This document shows positions 1 through 7,946 of a DNA stretch of 44,819 nucleotides, piece after piece. The notes below the pieces were generated by a model. The model ran no database searches. It worked only from the letters and a program-made list of their open reading frames with translations, and was not told the DNA's origin. Each line of letters begins with the position of its first letter. Position 1 is the stretch's first letter. The DNA is from Rhizobium sp. (GTDB taxonomy: Bacteria; Pseudomonadota; Alphaproteobacteria; Rhizobiales; Rhizobiaceae), in NCBI GenBank assembly GCA_027533385.1, contig JAPZUE010000045.1, positions 1-44,819 of the forward strand, given 5' to 3'. Both the position numbers and the translations under genes were made by a program.

Positions 1-119
1 CAGGTTGAAGTCTCGCAACTCCACCTTCTCCGACGGGCCCGGTGCCCACCTGACGTCTCGTGGAAAACGAAAGCGAAATCTCCACCGCTTTCTCCACTCA
101 AATCGCCTCCGAAATTACA
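1..119. mobile_element. possible terminus of an insertion element (left-edge fragment)
   Basis: Read on the minus strand, this edge begins with TGTAATTTCGG (119 down to 109) and then carries short repeated blocks: TCTCCAC on the plus strand at 79-85 and again at 91-97, with a related CTCCACC at 19-25. A TG..CA tip with several closely spaced copies of a short motif resembles the multi-site ends of IS21-family elements. The adjacent sugar-binding protein gene is broken about 15 bases away, which fits an insertion. No transposase reading frame is recognisable in the 119 bases available. The call is therefore an inference from end structure and context only. Confidence 0.25.
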
Positions 120-134
120 CCAGCTTCGCGGACG

Positions 135-389
135 CTATCGCGCAATCACCGAGTTGAACTGCTGCTGCTGAAGCGCCGCATCCGCATTGGCGTTCTGGTA
201 GATCACGGTGCAGGACGGGCAGATCTTTGCCATTTCTGCCTTGAAGCCGGGGTGATCGTGCTCCTCATAGCGTGTCGATGCCTGGTCGGGCATCAGGAAG
301 GCGACGGTGGCCCCTTCCTGGGCAACCGCAGAACCGGAAACCATTGCGGCGAAACCGACAGTTGCCAGCAGCATGGAACGAATTTTCAT
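135..389 (-). pseudogene. truncated periplasmic sugar-binding protein (xylose/ribose-type ABC transporter), N-terminal 84 residues
   Basis: The frame starts at an ATG preceded by AAGGAGGAGAATGAGAT. It encodes a signal peptide (MKIRSMLLATVGFAAM, ending near SAVAQ, residues 1-24) and the first strand-helix unit of a Peripla_BP_4-type sugar-binding protein: VAFLMPDQASTRYEE and a glutamine run before FNSVIA. Family members are about 330-360 residues long, but this frame hits a TAG after FNSVIAR at residue 84. No continuation is visible in any frame in the remaining bases to the edge. It is divergent from the LacI-type gene at 665, the normal arrangement for a sugar ABC operon. It is probably a gene remnant broken by insertion or recombination; a secreted 60-residue fragment with a function is much less likely. 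Confidence 0.75.
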
Positions 390-578
390 ATCTCATTCTC
401 CTCCTTGAATGGGAACAGCTCGCCCTGAGAGGCTGCCCCGGATTATCGCTCGCCACACCCATCGGCGTCGCCTTGCAAGAAGACGCAGTTCCTCGTTCGT
501 CGCCGAGCACATCGGCGCCGCAAGATATGGGCGATGGCAGAACGCCTCCCGGTCGGCCCTCCACAGCCAACCTGTATT

Positions 579-606
579 ATCGATTGAGCACCACTGCTCA
601 ATCGAT
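579..606. promoter_or_regulatory. perfect 12-bp inverted repeat, probable LacI-type operator
   Basis: ATCGATTGAGCA (579-590), a CCAC spacer, then TGCTCAATCGAT (595-606) form a perfect inverted repeat. It lies 58 bases before the GTG start of the LacI-type gene and about 190 bases before the truncated binding-protein gene. Position and symmetry suit the operator through which this regulator controls itself and the lost transport operon. The rest of 390-664 has no gene; I see no convincing -35/-10 pair there. Confidence 0.6.
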
Positions 607-664
607 GAAGCAACAATTGTCACTTCTCTCTTTTGATGTCAAGTTGGGTTCGCAGGAGGAAAAT

Positions 665-1678
665 GTGAATCAGCAGCGCCCGCAAAAGAAGACAACGATC
701 TATGACCTGGCAGAGCTCGCCGGCACATCGGCCAGTGCCGTCAGTGCCGTCTTGAACGGCAACTGGAAAAAGCGGCGGATCAGCAGCCAGCTTGCTGATA
801 AGATCACCAGGATCGCCGAGGAGCAGGGCTATGCGATCAACATGCAGGCGAGCCTGCTTCGCCGGGAGAAATCCCGCATCATCGGTATGATCGTTCCCAA
901 ATACGACAACCGATACTTCGGTTCGATCGTCGAAACCTTCGAAATCATGGCGCGGGAACGCGGCCTCTTCCCGATCATCACCTGCACGTTGCGTGATCCC
1001 GACCTCGAGGTGGAGGCTGCCCGTACGATGCTGTCTTATCAGGTCGAGTGGCTGATCTCGACCGGTGCGACGGATCCGGATCGCATCACCGACATCTGTC
1101 TCGCAGCCGGGACCCGCAGCCTCAATCTCGACCTGCCTGGGAGCAAGGCAACCTCGATCATTTCGGACAACTTCGCTGGCGCCCGGGAACTGACGAAACG
1201 CACCCTCATGAACCATCAGGCCAAGACCGGTATCATGGCGCCGCTGCTGTTCATCGGCGGTCGGGGTTCCGATCACAATACGGCCGAACGTATCCGCGGC
1301 TTCCGCATGGCGCACCAGGATCTTGGCGTTCCGATCGCGGAAGAGCACATCCTCGCCTGTGGCTATGCCCCGGAAAAGGCTGCTCAGGCCCTTAGTGCCA
1401 TGGCGGCAAAGGAAGGCAGCGTCCCGCGCGGCATGTTTGTCAATTCGACGATCTCGCTCGAAGGGGTCATGCGCTGGATCAAGTCGTCTCCGTTGTTCGA
1501 AGGCGCCCCGCCGATTATCGGCTGCTTCGACTGGGACCCCTTCGTTGCTCTTCTCGGCCACGATATCGAGATGGCGCGCCAGGACGTCCCCGGAATGCTG
1601 ACGGCCGCCTTCGATATTGTCGAAAAGGGAAGCAGCGACGACGCCAGGCTGATCGAGATCCCGCCGCTCTTTGCGTAG
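665..1678 (+). CDS. LacI-family transcriptional regulator (orphaned sugar operon regulator)
   Basis: This 337-residue protein has an N-terminal LacI helix-turn-helix (TTIYDLAELAGTSASAVSAV, residues 9-28), a hinge helix region near residues 50-60 (INMQASLLRREKSRIIGMIV) and a periplasmic-binding-protein-like effector domain from about residue 60 to the end. I chose the GTG at 665 because AGGAGG lies five bases upstream and the encoded protein then begins right at the helix-turn-helix. The frame is open further upstream, but those residues resemble nothing. The gene diverges from a broken sugar-binding protein gene, so its effector is probably a sugar whose transporter has been lost here. The inverted repeat at 579-606 is its likely operator. 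The specific sugar cannot be read from sequence. Confidence 0.88.
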   Translation: MNQQRPQKKTTIYDLAELAGTSASAVSAVLNGNWKKRRISSQLADKITRIAEEQGYAINMQASLLRREKSRIIGMIVPKYDNRYFGSIVETFEIMARERGLFPIITCTLRDPDLEVEAARTMLSYQVEWLISTGATDPDRITDICLAAGTRSLNLDLPGSKATSIISDNFAGARELTKRTLMNHQAKTGIMAPLLFIGGRGSDHNTAERIRGFRMAHQDLGVPIAEEHILACGYAPEKAAQALSAMAAKEGSVPRGMFVNSTISLEGVMRWIKSSPLFEGAPPIIGCFDWDPFVALLGHDIEMARQDVPGMLTAAFDIVEKGSSDDARLIEIPPLFA

Positions 1679-2007
1679 TTCGCTCGCTGAAGGCACTTGC
1701 CATCCTGCCGGCTTTGCCCCGTTCAACCGTTTCGAATGACAAACCGTCTGCGTCTTCAGACAGCTCGGCCGCATGTTTGAAATCATGGGCAGCGGATGAG
1801 GTGTCGTGTGGCATCGTCCCGAGAGATGCGGCCAGCTTGCTCTGGAGTTAGCCTGGGTCGAGCGCTCGGATGAAGCCATTGCCGCCACCCTCCTGACTGT
1901 GCTGCGATCCTCATACTCTGCGGATTGCTAATCCAGCATATGCCCAGGAATGTGAGATGCCACGCTCACCGAAGGGCGCGAGGCGGGCCTGACGGCGAGG
2001 TCGCTGA
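1679..2007. other. 329-bp convergent intergenic region, nothing recognised
   Basis: This lies between the 3' ends of the two LacI-type genes. I find no start codon with a ribosome binding site, no protein-like frame, no strong hairpin with a T tract and no tRNA fold. It could be degraded remnant sequence from the same event that removed the first sugar operon. Confidence 0.5.
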
Positions 2008-3030
2008 CTACAGGTTTTCCTTGAGGAGAACCTCGATGCGGATCTTTTCCTGGGAAGCGATTGGCTCTCGCTGCTCAAGCCGTGCCCGCATGATGCGGAT
2101 CGCGCTGCGGACCGTATGGCCCGGATCCTGGGCGATGATCACATCGATGCGATCGTCCTTCAGGGCTTCCTCGCTGAAAGGGGTGCGCTCATGCACGACG
2201 ATTGTCAGGTCCTTCGGGTCCCTGACATCTTCGATTGCCAGCAGCGGCGCACGAGCTTCGGAGCTCAAGACATAGACCGCCCGGACATCGGGATGGTTTT
2301 CAAGCAGCCGCCTGATGATCAGCCTTGCGCGCTTCTCGTCACCATAGGTTTCGAGTGATGGCAGGGGCGTGAGGGCCGGGAAGGCCTGATTGATGATGCC
2401 GTCGAAGCCAAGACGGCGTTCTATGCTGTCCTGTGCCATCATCGTATCGGCAATGACCATGATCTTCGCCGGGCCGCCGCCTAGAAACCGACCGATGATC
2501 TTGCCGGCCGTCGCGCCTGCGGCAAAGTTGTTGATGCCGACGAAATCGGCGGCCGGCAGTCGTTCCTGACCGGACAGAAACTGAACCACCTTGATGTTTC
2601 GCTCGATCAGCCGCGCCATGGCGTCTCGGACCTGGGGCGATTCAGGTGCCATGATGGCAACACCGTCGACGTCTTCGGCCGTCAGGCGGGCGAGGCTTCT
2701 TGCGATTGCGTGCGGATCGGTTGCCGGAACCTGGATGACTTCAATGTCCGTCAGGTCGGCGCGCACGGCCTGGCGGGCGGCGTCTACCTGTGTGAGGAGT
2801 TCCTGCAGGTAAAGGTCGCCATCCTTCGGGAGCACGAAACAGAATCGGTAGACCCGGTTGCGTGCCAGATTGACGGCTGCCGGGTTGCGGATGAAGCCGA
2901 GCCGTTCGATTGCTTCATTGACCTTGCGCGCGGCCTTCTCGCTGACATTCGGTCGATCGTTGAGAACGCGATCGACCGTGGCAAGGCTGACGCCTGCGGC
3001 TTCTGCAAGATCTCTGGCAGTTGGTCTCAT
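2008..3030 (-). CDS. LacI-family transcriptional regulator of the polyol/triose ABC-dhaKL operon
   Basis: The 340-residue protein starts MRPTARDLAEAAGVSLATVD, a classic LacI helix-turn-helix at residues 3-24, followed by VLNDRPNVSEKAARKV and a sugar-binding-protein-like effector domain (residues about 60-335). The start at 3030 has AGGA seven bases upstream and fits family N-termini. An in-frame ATG at 3150 would add 40 residues read from the operator region itself and is unlikely. It is transcribed away from the binding-protein gene at 3328, with two identical palindromes in between. It is therefore very probably the repressor of that operon and of itself, released by the transported compound or a phosphorylated product. 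Confidence 0.9.
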   Translation of the reverse strand: MRPTARDLAEAAGVSLATVDRVLNDRPNVSEKAARKVNEAIERLGFIRNPAAVNLARNRVYRFCFVLPKDGDLYLQELLTQVDAARQAVRADLTDIEVIQVPATDPHAIARSLARLTAEDVDGVAIMAPESPQVRDAMARLIERNIKVVQFLSGQERLPAADFVGINNFAAGATAGKIIGRFLGGGPAKIMVIADTMMAQDSIERRLGFDGIINQAFPALTPLPSLETYGDEKRARLIIRRLLENHPDVRAVYVLSSEARAPLLAIEDVRDPKDLTIVVHERTPFSEEALKDDRIDVIIAQDPGHTVRSAIRIMRARLEQREPIASQEKIRIEVLLKENL

Positions 3031-3100
3031 CTGAATTCCTGAACCACGATATGGCGATCGCCGATCTGAGTCTTCCAACAAATTCAAGCAAAGAGCAAGT

Positions 3101-3122
3101 TTTTGAGGTGCGCACCTCAAAA
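3101..3122. promoter_or_regulatory. LacI-type operator 1, 22-bp perfect palindrome
   Basis: The sequence TTTTGAGGTG-CG-CACCTCAAAA is a perfect palindrome with a central CG, as is usual for LacI/GalR operators. It lies 71 bases upstream of the regulator start and shares an 18-bp core with the second site at 3133-3150. Confidence 0.85.
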
Positions 3123-3127
3123 TTAAC

Positions 3128-3156
3128 TTGATTTGAGGTGCGCACCTCAATTAGAT
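3128..3156 (+). promoter_or_regulatory. candidate promoter of the ABC-dhaKL operon with operator 2 in the spacer
   Basis: TTGATT (3128-3133) and TTAGAT (3151-3156) are separated by exactly 17 bases, and operator 2 occupies essentially the whole spacer. Both hexamers match the consensus only partly (4/6 and 3/6), so the assignment rests mainly on geometry. It implies direct occlusion of RNA polymerase and a leader of about 165 bases before the ATG at 3328. Confidence 0.4.
3133..3150. promoter_or_regulatory. LacI-type operator 2, 18-bp perfect palindrome
   Basis: TTGAGGTGC-GCACCTCAA repeats the core of operator 1 exactly. The two centres are 30 bp apart, close to three helical turns, which puts two dimers on the same face of the DNA. 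Confidence 0.85.
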
Positions 3157-3327
3157 GGGTCTTACAGTGTGAGGGGCGGGGCCATGCCGTGCTTGCGTCG
3201 CGCTGATCGTCTGCGCCGGAGGAGGAAAAGCGGGGCTGACGGAGGACTGCACATCTAAAGTTGGGCCCTTCGGGGGCGTTGAGCGAACCGCGATGGAGGT
3301 CGTGGCTTCGTATGGGAGGAGAACGTC

Positions 3328-4662
3328 ATGAAGCCTGCATCCTTGAAAACATCCGTCGCTGCGGCGACGCTGATCATCGGCGGAATGGCCGGTGCCAATA
3401 CGGCGAAAGCCGAAGATCTGACGCTGTGCTGGGCCGCATGGGATCCGGCCAACGCGCTTGTCGAACTCAGCAAGGACTTCGAGGCGAAGTCGGGTCACAC
3501 GATGAAGTTCGAATTCGTGCCATGGCCCAATTTCGCCGACCGAATGCTCAACGAGCTCAATTCGGGTGGCAAGCTTTGCGATCTGATGATCGGCGACAGC
3601 CAGTGGATCGGCGGTGCTGCTGAAAACGGCCAGTATGTGAAGCTGAATGATTTCTTCGACAAGGAAGGGATCAAGATGGACACCTTCATTCCCGCGACCG
3701 TCGTCGGCTATGCCGAATGGCCGAAGAACACGCCGAACTACTGGTCGCTGCCGGCCTTCGGCGATGTCGTTGGCTGGACCTATCGCAAGGACTGGTTTGC
3801 GCGGCCCGAATTGCAGGACGAGTTCAAGAAGAAATACGGCCGCGATCTTGCCGTGCCGAAGACCTTCGCCGAGCTGAAGGACATTGCGGAGTTCTTCCAG
3901 GGTCGCAACATCGACGGCAAGACCGTTTATGGCGCTGCGATTTATACCGAACGTGGCTCCGAGGGGATTACCATGGGTGTCATGGACGTCCTCTACTCCT
4001 TCGGCTTCGAATATCAGAACCCGGAAAAGCCCTATGATATGGAGGGCTTCGTCAACTCGCCGCAGGCGATCGCAGGTCTCGAATTCTACAAGGCGCTCTA
4101 CGACTGCTGCACCCCGCCCGGTTCGTCCGACACCTACATGTCCGAGAACATCGATGCCTACAAGTCGGGCCAGGTTGCTCTGCAGATGAACTTCGCCTTC
4201 ATCTGGCCCGGCATTCACGCCGACCCGAATGTCGGTGGCGACAGGTCCGGCTATTTCGCCAACCCTGCCGGCCCAGATGGCAAGCAGTTTGCCCAGCTCG
4301 GTGGCCAGGGCATTTCGGTGGTCGCTGCCTCGTCGAAACAGGAGGCCGCGCTCGAATACATCAAGTGGTTCGCCCAGCCGGAAATCCAGCAGAAGTGGTG
4401 GTCACTCGGAGGCTATTCAGCTCTGCGGTCGGTCGTCGAGGACCCGGGCTTTGCCAGCAGCCAGCCCTATGCGCAGACCTTCCTCGATTCCATGGCGATC
4501 GTGAAGGACTTCTGGGCCGAGCCGTCCTATGCCTCGCTTCTCCAGGCCTCCCAGAAGCGCTTCCACGACTATGTGGTCGCCGGGCAGGGCACCGCGAAGG
4601 AAGCGCTCGACGGGCTTGTCAAGGACTGGACCGAAGTCTTCGAAGACGAAGGCAAGCTCTAG
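3328..4662 (+). CDS. ABC transporter solute-binding protein (family 1, polyol/sugar)
   Basis: This 444-residue secreted binding protein has a signal peptide ending at NTAKA (residue 28) and the two-lobed fold of family 1 extracellular solute-binding proteins, with DLMIGDSQWIGGAAENGQYV and LQMNFAFIWPGIHADPN as typical segments. The start is supported by GGGAGGAG seven bases upstream. It is the first gene of an operon for two permeases, a two-helix membrane protein, two ATPases and dihydroxyacetone kinase. The ligand is thus probably a three-carbon or small polyol compound delivered to the kinase or converted to its substrate. Two adjacent cysteines (CC) and one near the N-terminus could form a disulfide. 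A hairpin after the stop may keep this gene more highly expressed than the membrane genes. Confidence 0.88.
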   Translation: MKPASLKTSVAAATLIIGGMAGANTAKAEDLTLCWAAWDPANALVELSKDFEAKSGHTMKFEFVPWPNFADRMLNELNSGGKLCDLMIGDSQWIGGAAENGQYVKLNDFFDKEGIKMDTFIPATVVGYAEWPKNTPNYWSLPAFGDVVGWTYRKDWFARPELQDEFKKKYGRDLAVPKTFAELKDIAEFFQGRNIDGKTVYGAAIYTERGSEGITMGVMDVLYSFGFEYQNPEKPYDMEGFVNSPQAIAGLEFYKALYDCCTPPGSSDTYMSENIDAYKSGQVALQMNFAFIWPGIHADPNVGGDRSGYFANPAGPDGKQFAQLGGQGISVVAASSKQEAALEYIKWFAQPEIQQKWWSLGGYSALRSVVEDPGFASSQPYAQTFLDSMAIVKDFWAEPSYASLLQASQKRFHDYVVAGQGTAKEALDGLVKDWTEVFEDEGKL

Positions 4663-4690
4663 TCTCGCAGGCTTGCGATCCAGGCAAAAC

Positions 4691-4718
4691 CGACCGGACC
4701 GTCGATGCGGTCCGGTCG
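4691..4718 (+). other. intercistronic hairpin between binding protein and permease
   Basis: CGACCGGACCG (4691-4701) and CGGTCCGGTCG (4708-4718) are an exact 11-bp inverted repeat with a 6-base loop. No T tract follows, so it is not a canonical terminator. It is likely to protect the 3' end of the binding-protein message or to lower downstream expression, as in other ABC operons. Confidence 0.7.
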
Positions 4719-4777
4719 ACCTCGCGGGGCGATGAGCCTCTGCCTCTTATTCCGACATTCATGCGGGAGGGTATCCC

Positions 4778-5725
4778 ATGTCCGAGAGCGCCGTCGACCG
4801 CCTTGCGCGCGCGACGCCCAAGAAACTGGCAAGGCGTGCGGCGGGCCTCTCCGACCGCGCCATCGCCTGGATCTTCGTGACGCCCACGATCCTGTTGCTG
4901 CTCGCCGTCAATATCTTTCCGCTGATCTGGACGGTCCGGCTGAGCTTTACCAATTTCCGCGTCAACCGTCCCAACGAAGAGCTGGAATTCGTCGGCTTGC
5001 GCAATTACCAGCGCATCCTGACCGATGGCGACATCTGGCTGACCATGCAGGCGACCGCGCATTTCCTGTTCTGGACGATTGTGCTGCAGGTCCTGATTGG
5101 CTTCACGCTCGCCTACCTGATCAACAAGAAGTTCCGCGGTAATGATCTTTGGACCACGATCATCGTCTTGCCGATGATGCTCAGTCCCGCTGTCGTCGGC
5201 AACTTCTGGACATTCCTGTATCAGCCGCAGATCGGTCTCTTCAACTATGCCGTCGCCTTCGTGACAGGCGTCGATCCTTCGAGCTTCTCGATGATCGGTG
5301 ACGTCAATCTGGCGCCCTGGGCGATCGTCATCGTCGATACCTGGATGTGGACCCCCTTCGTCATGCTGATCTGCCTGGCTGGCCTGCGGTCCATCCCGGA
5401 CAGCATCTATGAAGCTGCCGAATGCGATCGAGCCAGCAAATGGCGGCAGTTCTGGACCATCACCATTCCGCTCGTCCTGCCCTTCCTGATGCTGGCGATC
5501 CTTTTCCGCGGCATTGAGAACTTCAAGATGTTCGATCTTGTCGTTCAGCTGACGGGTGGCGGACCGGGGTCGGTGACCGAACTCACCTCGATCAACCTGA
5601 AACGCGAAGCCTTCGAAAAATGGCGCACCGGTTACGCCTCGGCTTATGCGGTCATCCTCTTCGTAACGGTCTTCGGCCTCGCCTCGATCTACGTCAAGGC
5701 TCTCAACAAGGTGAAAGAGCGATGA
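4778..5725 (+). CDS. ABC transporter permease, first membrane subunit (MalF/UgpA type)
   Basis: The 315-residue protein has an N-terminal cytoplasmic stretch of about 25 residues and six predicted membrane helices, starting with WIFVTPTILLLLAVNIFPLI. The EAA loop that docks on the ATPase is visible as YEAAECDRASKWRQFWTITI, around residue 210. GGGAGG lies upstream of the ATG. It follows the binding-protein gene after the hairpin and overlaps the second permease by four bases (ATGA), so the two membrane subunits are made together. It belongs to the binding-protein-dependent transport inner-membrane family for carbohydrates. Confidence 0.9.
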   Translation: MSESAVDRLARATPKKLARRAAGLSDRAIAWIFVTPTILLLLAVNIFPLIWTVRLSFTNFRVNRPNEELEFVGLRNYQRILTDGDIWLTMQATAHFLFWTIVLQVLIGFTLAYLINKKFRGNDLWTTIIVLPMMLSPAVVGNFWTFLYQPQIGLFNYAVAFVTGVDPSSFSMIGDVNLAPWAIVIVDTWMWTPFVMLICLAGLRSIPDSIYEAAECDRASKWRQFWTITIPLVLPFLMLAILFRGIENFKMFDLVVQLTGGGPGSVTELTSINLKREAFEKWRTGYASAYAVILFVTVFGLASIYVKALNKVKER

Positions 5726-6663
5726 GCAGCTATTCCGTTACCGAACCCTCGGCGCGGCAGAAGTGGTTCGCAGGCGCTTTGGTCGTCTTCTACGCCGTCG
5801 TCACCTTGATGCCACTCCTGTGGATCATCGCGACGGGCTTCAAAAGCCCGGCGGATTCGATTGCCTATCCGCCGAAAGTCCTCTTTCAGCCGACACTCGA
5901 AGGCTACGTGAATCTCTTCACGACCCGCACGCGTGTCTCCGATGCAGACCTTCAGGCGCTCGGGGAACCGACGACCTGGTATGAACGGCTTGTCCGCAAG
6001 GATGGCCTCGTCATTGCGGGCCCCTCCCGGTTCGGGGAGCGTTTCACCAATTCCGTCATCATCGGATTTGGCTCGACGTTTCTGTGCATCGTTCTGGGGA
6101 CTGCCGCAGCCTACGCCTTTTCCCGCTTCAAGGTGCCGTTGAAGGACGATCTTCTCTTCTTCATCCTGTCGACGCGCATGATGCCGCCGATCGCCGTGGC
6201 CATTCCGATTTTCCTGATGTTCCGGTCGCTGGGTCTGAGCGATACCCATGCAGGTCTGATCCTGCTCTATACTGCGGTCAACCTGTCCCTTTCCGTCTGG
6301 CTTCTGAAGGGTTTCATCGACGAGATACCCGTCGAATACGAGGAGGCCGCGCTGATCGATGGCTACACTCGCTTTCAGGCCTTCTACAAGGTCGTGCTCC
6401 CGCAGGCGGTTACAGGGATCGCATCCACAGCCATCTTCTGCCTGATCTTTGCCTGGAACGAGTATGCCTTTGCGGTGCTCTTGACCTCTGGAACGGCACA
6501 GACCGCACCTCCCTTCATCCCGACGATCATTGGTGTCAGCGGGCAGGACTGGCCAGCCGTTGCCGCAGGCGCGACCCTGTTTCTGGTGCCCGTCGTCGTG
6601 TTCACGGTCCTTTTGCGCAAGCATCTGCTGCGCGGCATCACATTTGGAGCGGTTCGCAAATGA
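5722..6663 (+). CDS. ABC transporter permease, second membrane subunit (MalG/UgpE type)
   Basis: A 313-residue membrane protein with six predicted helices (first at about WFAGALVVFYAVVTLMPLLW). Its EAA motif reads EYEEAALIDGYTRFQAFYKV, near residues 205-224. Between helices 1 and 2 it has a periplasmic loop of about 70 residues (residues 50-110), longer than in minimal MalG-type subunits. The start codon overlaps the stop of the first permease, and its own stop overlaps the ATG of the small membrane gene at 6660, so the three are translationally coupled. Confidence 0.9.
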   Translation: MSSYSVTEPSARQKWFAGALVVFYAVVTLMPLLWIIATGFKSPADSIAYPPKVLFQPTLEGYVNLFTTRTRVSDADLQALGEPTTWYERLVRKDGLVIAGPSRFGERFTNSVIIGFGSTFLCIVLGTAAAYAFSRFKVPLKDDLLFFILSTRMMPPIAVAIPIFLMFRSLGLSDTHAGLILLYTAVNLSLSVWLLKGFIDEIPVEYEEAALIDGYTRFQAFYKVVLPQAVTGIASTAIFCLIFAWNEYAFAVLLTSGTAQTAPPFIPTIIGVSGQDWPAVAAGATLFLVPVVVFTVLLRKHLLRGITFGAVRK

Positions 6664-6848
6664 CACGGTTTTTCGAAAGGCTGCTCCGTTTGCGGCGAAA
6701 CGAATGGGAGCTCGTCGCCTCGCTTCTGATCGGGCTTGGCGTCTTCATGATGATGCAGCCGTTCACGATCGCCCTCTACAGCTATTCCTTCGTCGTGACG
6801 CTCACGGGCACCGTGCTGTTCGTCATCGTCAGTCATTTTCCGGAGTAG
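6660..6848 (+). CDS. two-helix accessory membrane protein of the ABC transporter (GlpU/DUF2160-like)
   Basis: This 62-residue protein has a basic N-terminus (MTRFFERLLRLRRNEW) and two predicted membrane helices, about residues 17-33 and 40-58, ending HFPE. It starts inside the stop codon of the second permease (ATGA) and lies three bases before the first ATPase gene, so it is a genuine operon member. A small protein of this kind, GlpU, is a member of the rhizobial glycerol transporter operon glpSTPQUV, which also has two different ATPases. That is the main reason to compare this system with glycerol uptake. Its biochemical role is unknown; it may stabilise the permease or form part of the pore. 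The similarity is by size, topology and position, not by alignment. Confidence 0.75.
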   Translation: MTRFFERLLRLRRNEWELVASLLIGLGVFMMMQPFTIALYSYSFVVTLTGTVLFVIVSHFPE

Positions 6849-6851
6849 GAC

Positions 6852-7946
6852 ATGGCCCAGATCACCATCCGGAACCTGCGCAAGGAATTTGGGGCCTTCA
6901 CGGCGGTCCAGTCTTCCAGCTTCACCGTCGAAGACGGCGAGTTCTTCATGCTGCTCGGGCCTTCGGGCTGCGGCAAGACCACAACGCTCAGAATGATGGC
7001 CGGACTCGAACTGCCGACCAGCGGGGAAATCTTCATCGACGGCGAGGAAGTCGGCATGAAGCCGGCGAGCCAGCGCGACATCGCCTTCGTTTTCCAGATG
7101 TTTGCGCTCTATCCGCACATGAATGTTCGCCGCAACATCTCCTATCCGCTGATCAGCCAGGGTGTTTCCCGCAGCGAGGTAAAGACACGGGTGGAAGAGG
7201 TTGCGCGGATTTTGAAGATTGAATCGATCCTGGACAGGCCGGTGGGCGGCCTGTCGGGCGGTGATCGTCAGCGGGTGGCGCTCGGGCGGGCGATCGTCCG
7301 TCGACCGAAGGCTTTCTTCATGGACGAGCCGCTCGGCGCCCTGGATGCCGAGTTCCGCGAACATATGGCCGAGGAATTGCGGGCGCTCCACGATCGCATC
7401 GGTGCCACCACCGTCTACGTCACCCATGACCAGCTCGAGGCGATGCAGATGGGCGACAAGATCGTTGTCATGAACCACGGCGTGGTCGAACAATTCGGCC
7501 TGCCGCAACAGATCTACGACTGGCCGGCGAGCCGCTTTGTGGCTGACTTCATCGGCTCGCCGCCGATGAATTTTCTCGAATTCGAGGGCGTGGTCGCGAG
7601 CGGCGACGATCATGTGATGCTTGCCGGGCACCGAGTTTCCGTTCCCGTCCAGCGTGAGGGAGCAAAGGGCAGGCTGACGCTCGGCGTTCGCCCCGAACAT
7701 ATTCGCTTCTCGGATCAATCCACGTATCGCGCACGTGTCGTGGCGACGGAATATCTCGGCACGACTCAGATCGTCACGCTTTCCACGCAACACGGTACCA
7801 TCAAGGCCCGCATCTCTTCTGCCGACAGGGTCGTCATCGATGAAATGGTCGGCCTCGAGCTCAACCCGCGAACGCTGACCATCTTTGCCGGCGAGCATGG
7901 CCGCGCTCTGGTGTCTGCCGCTAACGAGGGAGTGCTCCGTGGCTGA
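6852..7946 (+). CDS. ABC transporter ATPase, first subunit (MalK/UgpC type)
   Basis: A 364-residue ATPase with Walker A GPSGCGKTTT (residues 36-45), signature LSGGDRQRVALGRA, Walker B FFMDEPLGALD and the switch histidine in VYVTHDQLEAM. The C-terminal third is the TOBE/OB-fold regulatory domain found in carbohydrate importers (GVRPEHIRF). The signature has D where most members have Q (LSGGQ). It overlaps the second ATPase gene by eight bases. Two distinct ATPases in one operon suggest a heterodimeric motor, as in GlpS/GlpT. Confidence 0.92.
   Translation: MAQITIRNLRKEFGAFTAVQSSSFTVEDGEFFMLLGPSGCGKTTTLRMMAGLELPTSGEIFIDGEEVGMKPASQRDIAFVFQMFALYPHMNVRRNISYPLISQGVSRSEVKTRVEEVARILKIESILDRPVGGLSGGDRQRVALGRAIVRRPKAFFMDEPLGALDAEFREHMAEELRALHDRIGATTVYVTHDQLEAMQMGDKIVVMNHGVVEQFGLPQQIYDWPASRFVADFIGSPPMNFLEFEGVVASGDDHVMLAGHRVSVPVQREGAKGRLTLGVRPEHIRFSDQSTYRARVVATEYLGTTQIVTLSTQHGTIKARISSADRVVIDEMVGLELNPRTLTIFAGEHGRALVSAANEGVLRG

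Noticed and set aside
1..97. GTG start at 97 (minus) with GGAGG eight bases upstream, running off the left edge
   Set aside because: The 32 visible residues resemble nothing, and the same bases look like repeated blocks of an element end; too short to call a gene.
1915..1945. GGATTGCTAATCC resembling a tRNA-Ser(GCU) anticodon arm
   Set aside because: No acceptor stem, D arm or T arm can be folded around it.
3031..3150. Upstream ATG start for the LacI-type regulator at 3150
   Set aside because: It would translate the operators themselves and place 40 meaningless residues before a canonical LacI N-terminus.
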